A program made the translations under genes and the position numbers. The notes under the pieces are model-generated. The model had not been told where the DNA came from and ran no database searches. It saw only the letters and a list, made by a program, of their open reading frames with translations. Below, piece after piece: positions 25,512 to 33,369 of a DNA stretch of 46,692 bases. The number at the start of each line of letters is the position of its first letter. The stretch's first letter is position 1. The stretch is from Nitrososphaerota archaeon. GTDB lineage: Archaea > Thermoproteota > Nitrososphaeria > Nitrososphaerales > Nitrosopumilaceae. The DNA is taken from the NCBI GenBank assembly GCA_028867675.1, contig JAGWGA010000011.1, forward strand, positions 1 through 46,692, written 5' to 3'.

Positions 25512-25811
25512 TTACTTGGTCTGTTTGGCTCTTCTTGAAACTAATTTTTCAGAGATTGCCAAAATTATTTTGGATTTTGGTCGAGCCTTTGCAAGTGTGA
25601 TGTATCCAGACCTGACATATGGTCTTCTTGGAAATCTTGCCTGATCATTTGTCTCAGTTGGCTCCAATCCTGCAGCTTTTGCAGCAGTTATCAACTCATT
25701 TAATGATGGGTCGAAGATACTTTTTTCACGAGAGACTCTCCTTCCCATTTTCATTGTGATGTTTTTATTAAAATAATCCAGCCAGACTACGACGTGTTCG
25801 TAATCCTTCAT
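25512..25811 (-). CDS. srp19: signal recognition particle 19 kDa protein
   Basis: This 99-residue SRP19 homologue contains VVVWLDYFNKNITMKMGRRVSRE at the N-terminus, corresponding to the usual WP-x-Y-x-D start region, and the basic RRPYVRSGYITLAK segment that contacts 7S RNA helix 6. SRP19 orders the 7S RNA so that SRP54 can bind; SRP54 is encoded at 31279-32604. It begins 4 bp after the S8e stop. Confidence 0.88.
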   Translation of the reverse strand: MKDYEHVVVWLDYFNKNITMKMGRRVSREKSIFDPSLNELITAAKAAGLEPTETNDQARFPRRPYVRSGYITLAKARPKSKIILAISEKLVSRRAKQTK

Positions 25812-25815
25812 CTTA

Positions 25816-26196
25816 TCACTTTATCAAGATTGCATTAACTGCGCCATCTTGACCAGGTCTGGAAATTACTCTACATTGACCTGCTTCGGTTTCTAAAATT
25901 GCTCCCTTTGAAATGACTCCGCGTCTTTCATAGTCTTTGTTGGAAGGATTCTTTAGAACTTTTAGAATTTTTAGTTTCTTAACCTTGGAACCTGGAACTG
26001 CGAGATTGACAACATCTGTGGTCTTTAACGATGTTTTCTGATTTCCTCCTCTGGTCTTTCTTGATATGGTGACTTGTTCTCCTGGCACTGCTTCTACAGA
26101 GTATCTGTCGATTTCATATTTTCGTCTTGATCTTAGAGGATATCTTCTACCACCGGTAATCTTACTTGTTGCAAGATTTTCCACAGATTTCTTCAT
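25816..26196 (-). CDS. rps8e: 30S ribosomal protein S8e
   Basis: The 126-residue protein matches archaeal S8e: KITGGRRYPLRSRRKYEIDRY at the N-terminus, VNLAVPGSKVKKLKILKVLKN in the middle, and ISKGAILETEAGQCRVISRPGQDGAVNAI at the end. Highly basic, normal length. It is co-transcribed with srp19 and probably follows scpB. Confidence 0.95.
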   Translation of the reverse strand: MKKSVENLATSKITGGRRYPLRSRRKYEIDRYSVEAVPGEQVTISRKTRGGNQKTSLKTTDVVNLAVPGSKVKKLKILKVLKNPSNKDYERRGVISKGAILETEAGQCRVISRPGQDGAVNAILIK

Positions 26197-26260
26197 GTTG
26201 ATTCGATAAAGTAACTCTAATTTATACCATTTACAGTATATGGCGTTATTTTTGGTTTGA

Positions 26261-26857
26261 TTATTGACTTTGTGTCAAGGGTTCAGTTGATACTTGCGGT
26301 TGCTGCTCAACTGGGACGGCCTGACTTGGATTTCTTACTTTGTTAAACAGCTTTTGCTTTAGAAGATCCTTGTCCCCTTGAATGCCAAAGTATTTTTGGA
26401 ATTTTTCTGTTGTGTTGTAAATCTTGAGTCTTCCAACATTTTGGTGTTCGATATAATCAAGCTGTTGTAGTAACTTTAGATGCATGTATACTCCAGAGCC
26501 CCTGACTTCGACTAGTCTCTTTGAAGAGATTGGTTGCATGTATGCAATATATGATAATGTCTTAAGTGTGGCCGTAGGCAAGAGCGGCTTTGATGCATAC
26601 TTTCGAATTACTGTATTAAACTCTGGTTTTAATTGAAATACATAAGAGCCATCTGGTAAGCTTGCCACCTCAATTGCCCGAAATACTGATTTTGTCTTTT
26701 TAACAAGATTTGTCATAAGTGCCAAAGTCTTGGTTCTAGATTCTGTTCCTGAAGCCCTTATCAATTCCTCTATAGTCAGAGGTCTTCCTGCGGAATATAG
26801 TGACGCCTCTAGTCTTGCCATTGCATCATCGTCTTCTATCTTTCCCATGTAAAACAA
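26261..26857 (-). CDS. scpB: SMC-associated winged-helix protein ScpB
   Basis: The 198-residue protein has the ScpB tandem winged-helix layout: ARLEASLYSAGRPLTIEELIRASG in the first domain and LSYIAYMQPISSKRLVEVRGSGVYMHLKLL in the second. A disordered, glutamine/proline-rich tail follows residue 175. ScpB pairs with ScpA and SMC for chromosome organisation. It lies downstream of scpA on the same strand, with a 58-bp gap. The ATG at 26857 may be preceded by a better start: MGKIEDDDAMARL begins four codons later. Confidence 0.87.
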   Translation of the reverse strand: MFYMGKIEDDDAMARLEASLYSAGRPLTIEELIRASGTESRTKTLALMTNLVKKTKSVFRAIEVASLPDGSYVFQLKPEFNTVIRKYASKPLLPTATLKTLSYIAYMQPISSKRLVEVRGSGVYMHLKLLQQLDYIEHQNVGRLKIYNTTEKFQKYFGIQGDKDLLKQKLFNKVRNPSQAVPVEQQPQVSTEPLTQSQ

Positions 26858-26915
26858 GGGAGTTGATAGATACTTAAATGAAATTCCTACTGACAGTTGA
26901 TCTGCTTGTAAATTT

Positions 26916-27575
26916 CTATTTTATCAGTGATACTACTATGTCGTCTTCTGTCTGTTCAAGATCTACTTTCATGTCTCTTGCCAAAAATAAAATGGCAAAG
27001 AAGCATCTGATTACATCGATTAATTCAAGCTCAGAGACTATACTCTTAAAAGAACCGTAGCCTATTGCCTTGATTTTATTCATGATTAGTTCCTCATACT
27101 GCCCAATTATCTTCTCTAAAGATATGAAATAGTCATCAAAATTGGGAGCTTCAACTGGCTCAAACTCTAACTGTCTTCTACTTGAACGTGGGTTTGCTAT
27201 TGTTCCAATGAGATTTTCAAGAACTGATAACAACTCATCTAGTGTTACAGGATAAGTGGACTCGTGTCTGTATGGCATGTTTATGACTTCGATGTCAACG
27301 TCTTCTCTTTGTGTCAGAGGTTTTTTCTCCATGGCTGCCTTTTGTAATGCAAAAATGCTTTCTACTTTCATCCTATGTATCATGGCAGAAGACAAGGCAG
27401 CAATTCCTGCCACTCTGAGATCTTTTTTATCTGTCTGACTGAGAATCTTAATTAAAATATCCAAAATGCGTATGACATCGATACTCCATACATCCTTCTT
27501 TGAAACATCAAGAGGAGTAAATAGTATGTTTACTGGAGGTTGAGAAATGCCTACTCCTGGATTATCGTTGCTCAT
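26916..27575 (-). CDS. scpA: segregation and condensation protein ScpA (kleisin)
   Basis: The 219-residue protein shows the ScpA pattern: an N-terminal segment ending in DVSKKDVWSIDVIRILDILIKIL, a middle linker, and a C-terminal winged helix with SIVSELELIDVIRCFFAILFLARDMKVDLEQ. This kleisin bridges the SMC heads. It is the first gene of the leftward cluster leading through scpB to S8e. It is divergent from the receiver-domain gene, with 120 bp between the two starts. Confidence 0.88.
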   Translation of the reverse strand: MSNDNPGVGISQPPVNILFTPLDVSKKDVWSIDVIRILDILIKILSQTDKKDLRVAGIAALSSAMIHRMKVESIFALQKAAMEKKPLTQREDVDIEVINMPYRHESTYPVTLDELLSVLENLIGTIANPRSSRRQLEFEPVEAPNFDDYFISLEKIIGQYEELIMNKIKAIGYGSFKSIVSELELIDVIRCFFAILFLARDMKVDLEQTEDDIVVSLIK

Positions 27576-27695
27576 ACTATTGACACCTGTTTTTGTTTAT
27601 AATACGTGTGTTATCTACTCTTTTCCTAGCCCAAGTCAAGAGTTTTCCTCTTGTACACACCAAATATTATAAGCCGATCTTTTGTTTTACTAACA

Positions 27696-28439
27696 ATGGA
27701 AAAGGACATGGAAAAGTTCGAACTTGCATGCACCTATCTGAAAAATGAACAGAGTGGAGCAGCTCATAATCTGTTTACATCTCTTGCTCAAAAGGAAATG
27801 AAAAATAACAGCTACAAAGCTGGGCTATACCTAATCCTTGCATCAGAGTGTAAATCACGACAAGGAAAGGACAGAAAAGACGAACTTTTGGAAGCTGCCA
27901 AATTCTATCTAAAACTTGCAAAAAAGGATTCACCTAATGCAAGTTATGCATATCAATGCGCAGCAAGATGTTTTCTTAGAACTGGCCATTATGATGATGC
28001 CATGAATGCATTTGAATTGGCACAGAGGTATACTCCAAAAATAATTGAGGAAAGAAGATCTATTGTTATTGTTGATGATAGTCCTGCAATTTTACTAAGG
28101 CTCAAAAACTTCCTTCAGCAATTAGGATATGGTGATATTCAAACAGTTACAGATGGCAAGTCTGCAATTACACTCATCTCCGAACTTGTGAAATCAAAAC
28201 AAAATCCGATTGTATTACTTGACATGGATCTACCAGATCTAAAAGGAGATGAGGTTGCAAAAACCCTTCTTGAATCAAAACCCGACATGTCAATCATATT
28301 GATAACTGCCGATGAAAAAACAACCCCGCGTGTTAGAAAGACTATAGGCCTTGGTTCTACAGCATTTGTTCAAAAACCATTCTCGATAAATGAATTGAAA
28401 AATGCACTCGATGCATCAAGGTTATCTGAAATCAACTAA
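27696..28439 (+). CDS. TPR-like helical domain fused to a response-regulator receiver
   Basis: The protein is 247 residues when started at ATG 27696. A TATA-like AATATTATAA at about 27663-27672 lies roughly 26 bp upstream of this ATG, so a leaderless message is likely; a longer frame begins at 27651 upstream of that element and is less credible. Residues 1-115 form helical repeats (SYAYQCAARCFLRTGHYDDAMNAFELAQRY is TPR-like). The receiver domain then has the acidic pair in VIVDDSP, the phosphoacceptor D176 in VLLDMDLPD, ILITAD, and lysine in VQKPF. There is no DNA-binding output, so it may signal through protein contacts. No histidine kinase is adjacent; the orphan kinase at 2428 is the only one in the window. 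Confidence 0.88.
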   Translation: MEKDMEKFELACTYLKNEQSGAAHNLFTSLAQKEMKNNSYKAGLYLILASECKSRQGKDRKDELLEAAKFYLKLAKKDSPNASYAYQCAARCFLRTGHYDDAMNAFELAQRYTPKIIEERRSIVIVDDSPAILLRLKNFLQQLGYGDIQTVTDGKSAITLISELVKSKQNPIVLLDMDLPDLKGDEVAKTLLESKPDMSIILITADEKTTPRVRKTIGLGSTAFVQKPFSINELKNALDASRLSEIN

Positions 28440-28938
28440 GCAACAACATTGACATGTTTAGCAGATTTACATCCTTGATTTGGATTCCACCAATTTTGTA
28501 ATCTATAATCTGATCAGAGAATTTTTCTACTATTCTTGCTCCTGGATTTTTTTCAGTTCCCTCTATCCTTAGTACTGAAATCATGTTCCAATCTCCATCA
28601 ACTGTCGCAACAAAGAGATAATTTGGCAAAGTCTTGATATAATTTTTTATAGACTCTGTTATGGTATCCATGGATCTTGTAATTTTGAGTTTGAGAAATA
28701 ACGCTTCAAACTGATCATTTGATGATATTCCACTTAGAACAGCCTTGTATCCCTTGATGATTCCATTTTTTTCAAGTCTTTCAATTCTTTTTCTAATTGT
28801 TCTATCTGATACATCGACTCCAAAATTTCTTAATTCACTTGCAATATCTTTTGATGGGGTTCTTGCATTCTTGTTGAGAATGTTGATTATCTTTTGATCA
28901 ACCTCATCTAGTGTAGACCAATTTTGATCATTTGACAT
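28432..28938 (-). CDS. Lrp/AsnC family transcriptional regulator
   Basis: The 168-residue protein has an N-terminal winged HTH (DEVDQKIINILNKNARTPSKDIA, then VSDRTIRKRIERLEKNGIIKGYKAVL) and a C-terminal RAM-like effector domain (LFVATVDGDWNMISVLRIEG). The frame is open further upstream, but that extension runs through the tRNA-Tyr gene, so the ATG at 28938 is chosen. Its end overlaps the receiver gene by 8 bp, tail to tail. Effector ligand and targets are unknown. Confidence 0.9.
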   Translation of the reverse strand: MSNDQNWSTLDEVDQKIINILNKNARTPSKDIASELRNFGVDVSDRTIRKRIERLEKNGIIKGYKAVLSGISSNDQFEALFLKLKITRSMDTITESIKNYIKTLPNYLFVATVDGDWNMISVLRIEGTEKNPGARIVEKFSDQIIDYKIGGIQIKDVNLLNMSMLLLS

Positions 28939-28976
28939 GGCTATGTATTTGGGTAATGACTTTTTGAAGTTTATGA

Positions 28977-29100
28977 TGGTCCCACGCGCAGGATTTGAAC
29001 CTGCGACAACCCGGTTTCTGTAAGCCTGATAGGCTGAATGACAGTTAGCCGATGGCCAACCACTACAGCCGGAAGCTCTACCAGGCTGAGCTAGCGTGGG
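28977..29100 (-). tRNA. tRNA-Tyr (GTA) with a 47-nt intron and encoded CCA
   Basis: On the minus strand the acceptor stem CCCACGC pairs with GCGTGGG, D-stem GCTC with GAGC, anticodon stem TCCGG with CCGGG, and T-stem GCAGG with CCTGC around TTCAAAT. The anticodon is GTA. C1-G72, the archaeal tyrosine identity pair, is present. The 3' ACCA is encoded in the genome. The intron is 29016-29062, at the canonical 37/38 position; exons are 29063-29100 and 28977-29015. The anticodon-loop CTGTA pairs with TACAG at the end of the intron, forming the expected bulge-helix-bulge substrate for the splicing endonuclease. TATTTAATA about 26 bp upstream (near 29124-29131) is the likely TATA box. Confidence 0.97.
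29016..29062 (-). other. tRNA-Tyr intron
   Basis: The 47-nt intron lies between tRNA positions 37 and 38. Its 3' part (TTACAG) pairs with the anticodon loop to form the splicing helix. It also contains a CAGCCTATCAGGCTT hairpin with a short AGCCT/AGGCT stem. Confidence 0.9.
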
Positions 29101-29229
29101 ACTGTTTCTCACGCTGTTTTTTCGTATTAAATAACTATCGATAATTCTATATCTTCTAAAAACTCGATCTTGCTTGAAATTTTTTAACTAATCAAATTAC
29201 ATATAAACAGGATAATTAATCTCGATACT

Positions 29230-29841
29230 GTGTCGGTGGTAAATATGTCTCAAGGAGGATATGTTTGTGTGCCCTATTTGCAAAACCCCGCCTTTAATGA
29301 ATTGAAGAATGATTTTGAAAAATCTGATTCTGTAAATGATCTGTATTTTGTTACAGCAACTTTCTCAGAAGATGGTAGAGCATATTTTCCATCTCGCTCA
29401 AATACGTACCTTCTTGCTAGATTCAATGATCGTTCTCAAATAATGACTGAAATTGAAAAGTGTAATCAGGCCACTCCAACGTTTGTATTTACAAAAAATG
29501 AAGAATTATTTGAAAGACTAGAAGAAGAGAGTCTAAACCTACTTTCGATATATTATCTGGAATATGGTGATACACCGTCTGATGTATCTGATCTTGGTTT
29601 TATTGTGGCCAAGCGTAACAGAGTTAGAAGAGCTGAGATGGGAAACCTTCGACTATCTAGTTCTCAAATTCAAAAATTCACTTTTCCATATACTGAAAAT
29701 TTGATAGTTCTTGAGGTTTCAAGTGATAGTAAACATCAAGCTGACAACAAGTATTGTGAGAAGACAAGAAAAGAAGTACAAAGAAAAGGAATTGGAATGA
29801 CTAATCTTCTAAATATGTCCGTAATTGAGAGACTAAAATAG
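29230..29841 (+). CDS. protein of unknown function, about 200 residues
   Basis: The 203-residue soluble protein begins at GTG 29230; an ATG at 29245 (MSQGGYVCVPYLQNP) is the alternative. A TATA-like ACATATAAAC at about 29199-29208 is some 26 bp before the GTG and supports the longer form. I see no transmembrane segment, metal site or nucleotide motif. Strand-rich segments (GYVCVPYL, DLYFVTATFSE, LLSIYYLEYGD) alternate with charged helices (RSQIMTEIEKCNQ), and the C-terminus is basic and polar (KTRKEVQRKGIG). It is alone between tRNA-Tyr and IF-5A. I do not recognise a family, and no function is proposed. Confidence 0.65.
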   Translation: MSVVNMSQGGYVCVPYLQNPAFNELKNDFEKSDSVNDLYFVTATFSEDGRAYFPSRSNTYLLARFNDRSQIMTEIEKCNQATPTFVFTKNEELFERLEEESLNLLSIYYLEYGDTPSDVSDLGFIVAKRNRVRRAEMGNLRLSSSQIQKFTFPYTENLIVLEVSSDSKHQADNKYCEKTRKEVQRKGIGMTNLLNMSVIERLK

Positions 29842-29927
29842 AATTTTTCAGAAATCTCTTAAGAGATCAATTAGAAATTTAAACCGTAATAGAAAAGTTA
29901 TATACTCTTCTAAATTCTGTTTTTGTA

Positions 29928-30335
29928 ATGAGTAAGCCATCTGAGCTTGGTGCGCTAAAAATTGGCTCCTACATATTACTTCCAGTGGGCGGTCCAAATG
30001 AAGAACCATGTAGAATAGTTGAATATGATACAAGTAAACCCGGTAAACACGGTGCAGCAAAGGCAAGAATAGTGGGAGTTGGAATATTTGACAAGAAAAA
30101 ATATTCACACGTCTCACCAGTCAGTGCTCAAGTTCAAGTTCCTCTAATTGACAAAAGAGTTGGTTCTATAATTTCAAAAACTCCTTCCAGTACTCAAATA
30201 ATGGATTCTGAAACATTTGAAGTGTTTGATGCACAACAAATCGAGGATGAAATCCAGGATAAAGTTGTACAAGGTTCTGACGTTGAATACTGGAAAGTCA
30301 TGGACAGAACTATTATAGTCCGAATTAAAAATTAA
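29928..30335 (+). CDS. eif5A: translation factor aIF-5A
   Basis: This 135-residue factor relieves ribosome stalling. The hypusination loop TSKPGKHGAAKARIV is intact near residues 45-59, with the modifiable lysine in PGKHG, followed by the OB-fold C-terminal domain. Normal archaeal length. A C/D-box RNA begins 5 nt after its stop codon, and a 7-bp inverted repeat (30320-30326 with 30336-30342) spans the stop. Confidence 0.95.
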   Translation: MSKPSELGALKIGSYILLPVGGPNEEPCRIVEYDTSKPGKHGAAKARIVGVGIFDKKKYSHVSPVSAQVQVPLIDKRVGSIISKTPSSTQIMDSETFEVFDAQQIEDEIQDKVVQGSDVEYWKVMDRTIIVRIKN

Positions 30336-30340
30336 AATTC

Positions 30341-30406
30341 GGATGCTGATGATGACTAGAAAAGCCAACTGAAGGCATGATGAAGATTATGAGTATTGAA
30401 GCATCC
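30341..30406 (+). ncRNA. C/D-box small guide RNA
   Basis: This 66-nt sequence has every archaeal C/D sRNA element in order: a terminal stem GGATGC (30341-30346) pairing with GCATCC (30401-30406), box C ATGATGA (30349-30355), a 13-nt guide (30356-30368), box D' CTGA (30369-30372), a 4-nt spacer, box C' ATGATGA (30377-30383), a 12-nt guide (30384-30395), and a D box that reads TTGA (30396-30399) instead of CTGA. Spacer lengths are typical. The guides would target RNA complementary to CTAGAAAAGCCAA and AGATTATGAGTA for 2'-O-methylation five nucleotides upstream of each D box. It probably comes from the aIF-5A transcript. Confidence 0.85.
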
Positions 30407-30459
30407 AGGCTTTTCAAATTTTAGAACTAGTTATACAGTATAATTTCCATGGGTATGTA

Positions 30460-30573
30460 GTGAAAGGTCTCTGTCACGTATGTCTGTCATCAAATGTTGA
30501 GATTACGCTCAAAGGCCATCTTACTTTGTGCAATGAGTGTTCAAAAAAAGTAAAGATACTGGAAAAAAGTTGA
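30460..30573 (+). CDS. 37-residue zinc-ribbon micro-protein
   Basis: A GTG-to-TGA frame encodes 37 residues with two clean CxxC pairs, CHVC at 5-8 and CNEC at 25-28, separated by 16 residues containing a strand-turn-strand pattern (VEITLKGHLTL), followed by a lysine-rich helix. This is a minimal zinc ribbon. TTATACAGTATAA at about 30431-30443 is some 26 bp upstream of the GTG, which fits a leaderless mRNA. It lies between the C/D RNA and dph6. Function unknown; nucleic-acid binding is plausible. Confidence 0.65.
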   Translation: MKGLCHVCLSSNVEITLKGHLTLCNECSKKVKILEKS

Positions 30574-30595
30574 TTAATTTAGGAATGGTGTTTGA

Positions 30596-31279
30596 TTGAA
30601 ACTAGCATCTCTTTTTTCAGGTGGAAAAGATAGTACTTTTGCAATATACAAAGCAAAACAATATGGCCATACAATAGAATGTCTTGTCTCAGTATTTCCA
30701 CAATCTGATGAAAGTCATCTATTACATCATCCAAATATCTCGGTAACATCGTTGCAGGCCAAAGCTATGAAGATACCTCAAATTGTAACTAGGATGAATT
30801 CAACTGAACCTCAAATAGAACTAGAAGAATTACAACAATTATTGGAAAAAGCAAAAAAAGATTTTGGAATAGAGGGGATTGTGCACGGCGGATTGTTTAG
30901 TGATTATCAAAGAATCCGCTTTGAGACAATTTCAAATAATCTAAATCTAAAGATTGTATCTCCATTGTGGCATATTGATCAAAAAAATTACCTAAAAGAA
31001 TTACTAGATTCAAAATTCAAATTTATCATAACAAGCGTGAGTTCTGCAGGACTTGATGAGACATGGCTTGGACGGGAAATTACTAGAGAAGACATAGAAC
31101 AACTGATCAGATTATCCACTAAACATGGTTTTAATTTGACATTTGAAGGCGGTGAGGCTGAAACATTTGTTTTAGACTGTCCCATGTTTTATTCTCCAAT
31201 TGTGATAAAAAAAGCAAACAAGATCTGGGATGGTTATCGAGGAAGATTTGAAATAACCGAGGCAGTTTTAGAAAAGTAA
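30596..31279 (+). CDS. dph6: diphthine--ammonia ligase (Dph6-type PP-loop ATPase)
   Basis: The 227-residue protein has the PP-loop SGGKDSTFAIYKA at residues 8-20 and the family segment GLFSDYQRIRFETISNNLNL near 98, with the C-terminal GGEAETFVLDCPMF. It amidates diphthine on elongation factor 2 with ATP and ammonia. The start is TTG at 30596, chosen because the first strand KLASLFSGGKD begins there. Its stop TAA overlaps the srp54 ATG by one base, so the two are co-translated. Confidence 0.9.
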   Translation: MKLASLFSGGKDSTFAIYKAKQYGHTIECLVSVFPQSDESHLLHHPNISVTSLQAKAMKIPQIVTRMNSTEPQIELEELQQLLEKAKKDFGIEGIVHGGLFSDYQRIRFETISNNLNLKIVSPLWHIDQKNYLKELLDSKFKFIITSVSSAGLDETWLGREITREDIEQLIRLSTKHGFNLTFEGGEAETFVLDCPMFYSPIVIKKANKIWDGYRGRFEITEAVLEK

Positions 31280-32604
31280 TGTTAGATGGTCTAAAAACAG
31301 GTCTTAGGGCAGCGCTTAAAAAAATCGTCAATTCTTCGGCAGTTGATGAGGCATTAATCAAGGAACTCTCAAAAGATATCCAAAGAGCATTGTTGCAATC
31401 AGATGTTAACGTAAAACTTGTTTTTCAGATTACAAAAAATCTAGAAGAGCGCTCTATCAAAGAAACTCCGCCTCCGGGACTTTCTAGAAAAGATCACATT
31501 GTAAAAATTTTGTATGAAGAGCTTTCAAAATTATTAGGTACTGAAGAGCAATATGTCTTCCAACCTGGCAAAGTAAACAAAGTCTTGATGCTTGGAATTC
31601 AGGGAAGTGGCAAGACTACTGTAACTTCAAAGCTTGCCAAACTCTTGACAAGACAAGGCTATAGAGTTGCAGTTATTGGAGCAGATACGTATAGGCCTGG
31701 AGCACTAACACAGCTTAAGACCATGTGTGAAAAGGCAAACGTGGAAGTATATGGTGAGGAGGGAACCAAAGACTCACCTGAACTTGTAAAAAACGGTCTT
31801 AAACATTTTGAAGGACAAAATTTTGATGTCATAATTATAGATACAGCAGGAAGACACAAGGAAGAAAAAGATCTTCTTGATGAAATGACAAGAATCAGCA
31901 AGATTGCAAATCCTGATCTTGCATTACTGGTAATTGATGGTACAATCGGGCAACAATGTCATAATCAAGCAGAAGCATTTCATAAAACAGTTCCAGTAGG
32001 TGGTATAATTATAACAAAACTGGATAGTAGTGCAAAGGGTGGTGGAGCACTTGCAGCAGCTGCTGCAACTGGAGCACAAATAATGTACATTGGAACAGGT
32101 GAACGAATTGATGATCTCGAAAAGTTCTCTCCAACAAGATTTGTCGGAAGGATGCTTGGAATGGGTGACATTCAGGCATTACTTGACATGGCAAAAAGGC
32201 TAGAGACTGAAGGTAATGAGGACAGGCTAAAGAGAATCTCGCATGGAAAAATGAACATGGAAGATTTCTACTTTCAAATTGAAGAGGCAACCAAGGCTGG
32301 AGGATTGCGTAACATTCTAGAAAACATGCCAGGTTTTTCAGGAATGGTAAAAGAAGATCAAGTAGATCAACAAGAACAACGAATGGAAAAATGGCGTTAT
32401 ATTATACAGTCTATGACCAAGGATGAAAAATCAGATCCTGATTTGATAAATGCATCTAGAGTAAAAAGAATAGCAAGAGGTTCTGGTTGGCCAGAGCATG
32501 AAGTAAAAGAACTTCTCAAAGCATATAAAAATTCAAAGACCATGATGAAGGCCTCCAAGGGAAGACAAATGCAAGGAATGTTAAGAAAAATGGGATTAGG
32601 TTAG
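31279..32604 (+). CDS. srp54: signal recognition particle GTPase SRP54
   Basis: The 441-residue protein has an N-terminal helical bundle (1-90) and a G domain with GIQGSGKTT near 110, DTYRPGA near 137, DTAGR near 193 and TKLDSSAKGGGAL near 252. A methionine-rich M domain (300-440) binds 7S RNA and signal peptides. It works with SRP19 (25512-25811) in targeting secreted and membrane proteins. Normal length and motifs. Confidence 0.97.
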   Translation: MLDGLKTGLRAALKKIVNSSAVDEALIKELSKDIQRALLQSDVNVKLVFQITKNLEERSIKETPPPGLSRKDHIVKILYEELSKLLGTEEQYVFQPGKVNKVLMLGIQGSGKTTVTSKLAKLLTRQGYRVAVIGADTYRPGALTQLKTMCEKANVEVYGEEGTKDSPELVKNGLKHFEGQNFDVIIIDTAGRHKEEKDLLDEMTRISKIANPDLALLVIDGTIGQQCHNQAEAFHKTVPVGGIIITKLDSSAKGGGALAAAAATGAQIMYIGTGERIDDLEKFSPTRFVGRMLGMGDIQALLDMAKRLETEGNEDRLKRISHGKMNMEDFYFQIEEATKAGGLRNILENMPGFSGMVKEDQVDQQEQRMEKWRYIIQSMTKDEKSDPDLINASRVKRIARGSGWPEHEVKELLKAYKNSKTMMKASKGRQMQGMLRKMGLG

Positions 32605-32661
32605 AATCAATTTTCCAATTAGGATGAATCTAAATATGATATAGAATATAGTATAAACATC

Positions 32662-33339
32662 TTGAACACCTACCAGTGTTACCAAGTCTTAGGTCTCCAT
32701 GAAGGAGCATCAAATAAGGAAGTAAAATCTGCCTACCGAAAACTAGCTTTGCAGTTTCATCCAGACAAGAATGCTACAGATCAAGAAAGTACAAAATTTA
32801 AGATGATTGTTGAGGCATATCAAACATTACGTGCCAAATACAAAAATGAAATAGGAGTAAATCATTCTGAAAAATTCTATAACACAGATTCAAAGAAAAA
32901 ATCTGATTTTGAATCACAAAAATATTCTTGGGGTGCAAGAAAATCAGATAGAACACCAGAAGAAGACTGGACTAGATATACTGGTTATGCCGAAAATGAA
33001 TATCAGAATTTCTGGGCACATTATGAAAAGACATTCTGGGATTATTATGAAAAAGTGAGGTCTGAAACAAGAGCAGAAACTGATCCTATTCAAGTAGAAA
33101 AGGAGGTTTCTGTATCGGTAAATGTTGATCCTGGTAAGTGTATTGCGTGCTGTAGCTGTGAAACAATAGCGCCTACGGTATTTAGAGTAGAAAAGAACGT
33201 CAAGGTAAATCCAAAATCTAAAGTAATTAATGAAAGAGGCGCAAATTCGGAAAAGATACTTGATGCAGCACAGACATGTCCTACAAAAGCTATCAGTGTT
33301 TTAGAAAAAGAATCTTGTAGACGGCTATATCCGTGGTAA
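32662..33339 (+). CDS. DnaJ-ferredoxin fusion protein
   Basis: The 225-residue protein begins with a J domain (about 2-65), HPD at residues 33-35, the motif that stimulates DnaK. A polar, aromatic-rich linker follows (70-150), then a ferredoxin-like domain with C160, C163, C166 and C206-P, enough for one 4Fe-4S cluster; C164 is extra. Such DnaJ-Fer fusions are known from plastids of green plants and from Thaumarchaeota, and horizontal transfer has been proposed for the archaeal form. The start is TTG at 32662. A TATA-like element near 32645-32654 lies shortly upstream. A redox-responsive co-chaperone or Fe-S-related role is likely but unproven. Confidence 0.92.
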   Translation: MNTYQCYQVLGLHEGASNKEVKSAYRKLALQFHPDKNATDQESTKFKMIVEAYQTLRAKYKNEIGVNHSEKFYNTDSKKKSDFESQKYSWGARKSDRTPEEDWTRYTGYAENEYQNFWAHYEKTFWDYYEKVRSETRAETDPIQVEKEVSVSVNVDPGKCIACCSCETIAPTVFRVEKNVKVNPKSKVINERGANSEKILDAAQTCPTKAISVLEKESCRRLYPW

Positions 33340-33369
33340 ATTGTATAATTACGATTAAAACACCTCTAC

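Noticed and set aside
28939-29112. N-terminal extension of the Lrp frame
   Set aside because: It translates tRNA-Tyr; the regulator starts at 28938 with a normal family N-terminus.
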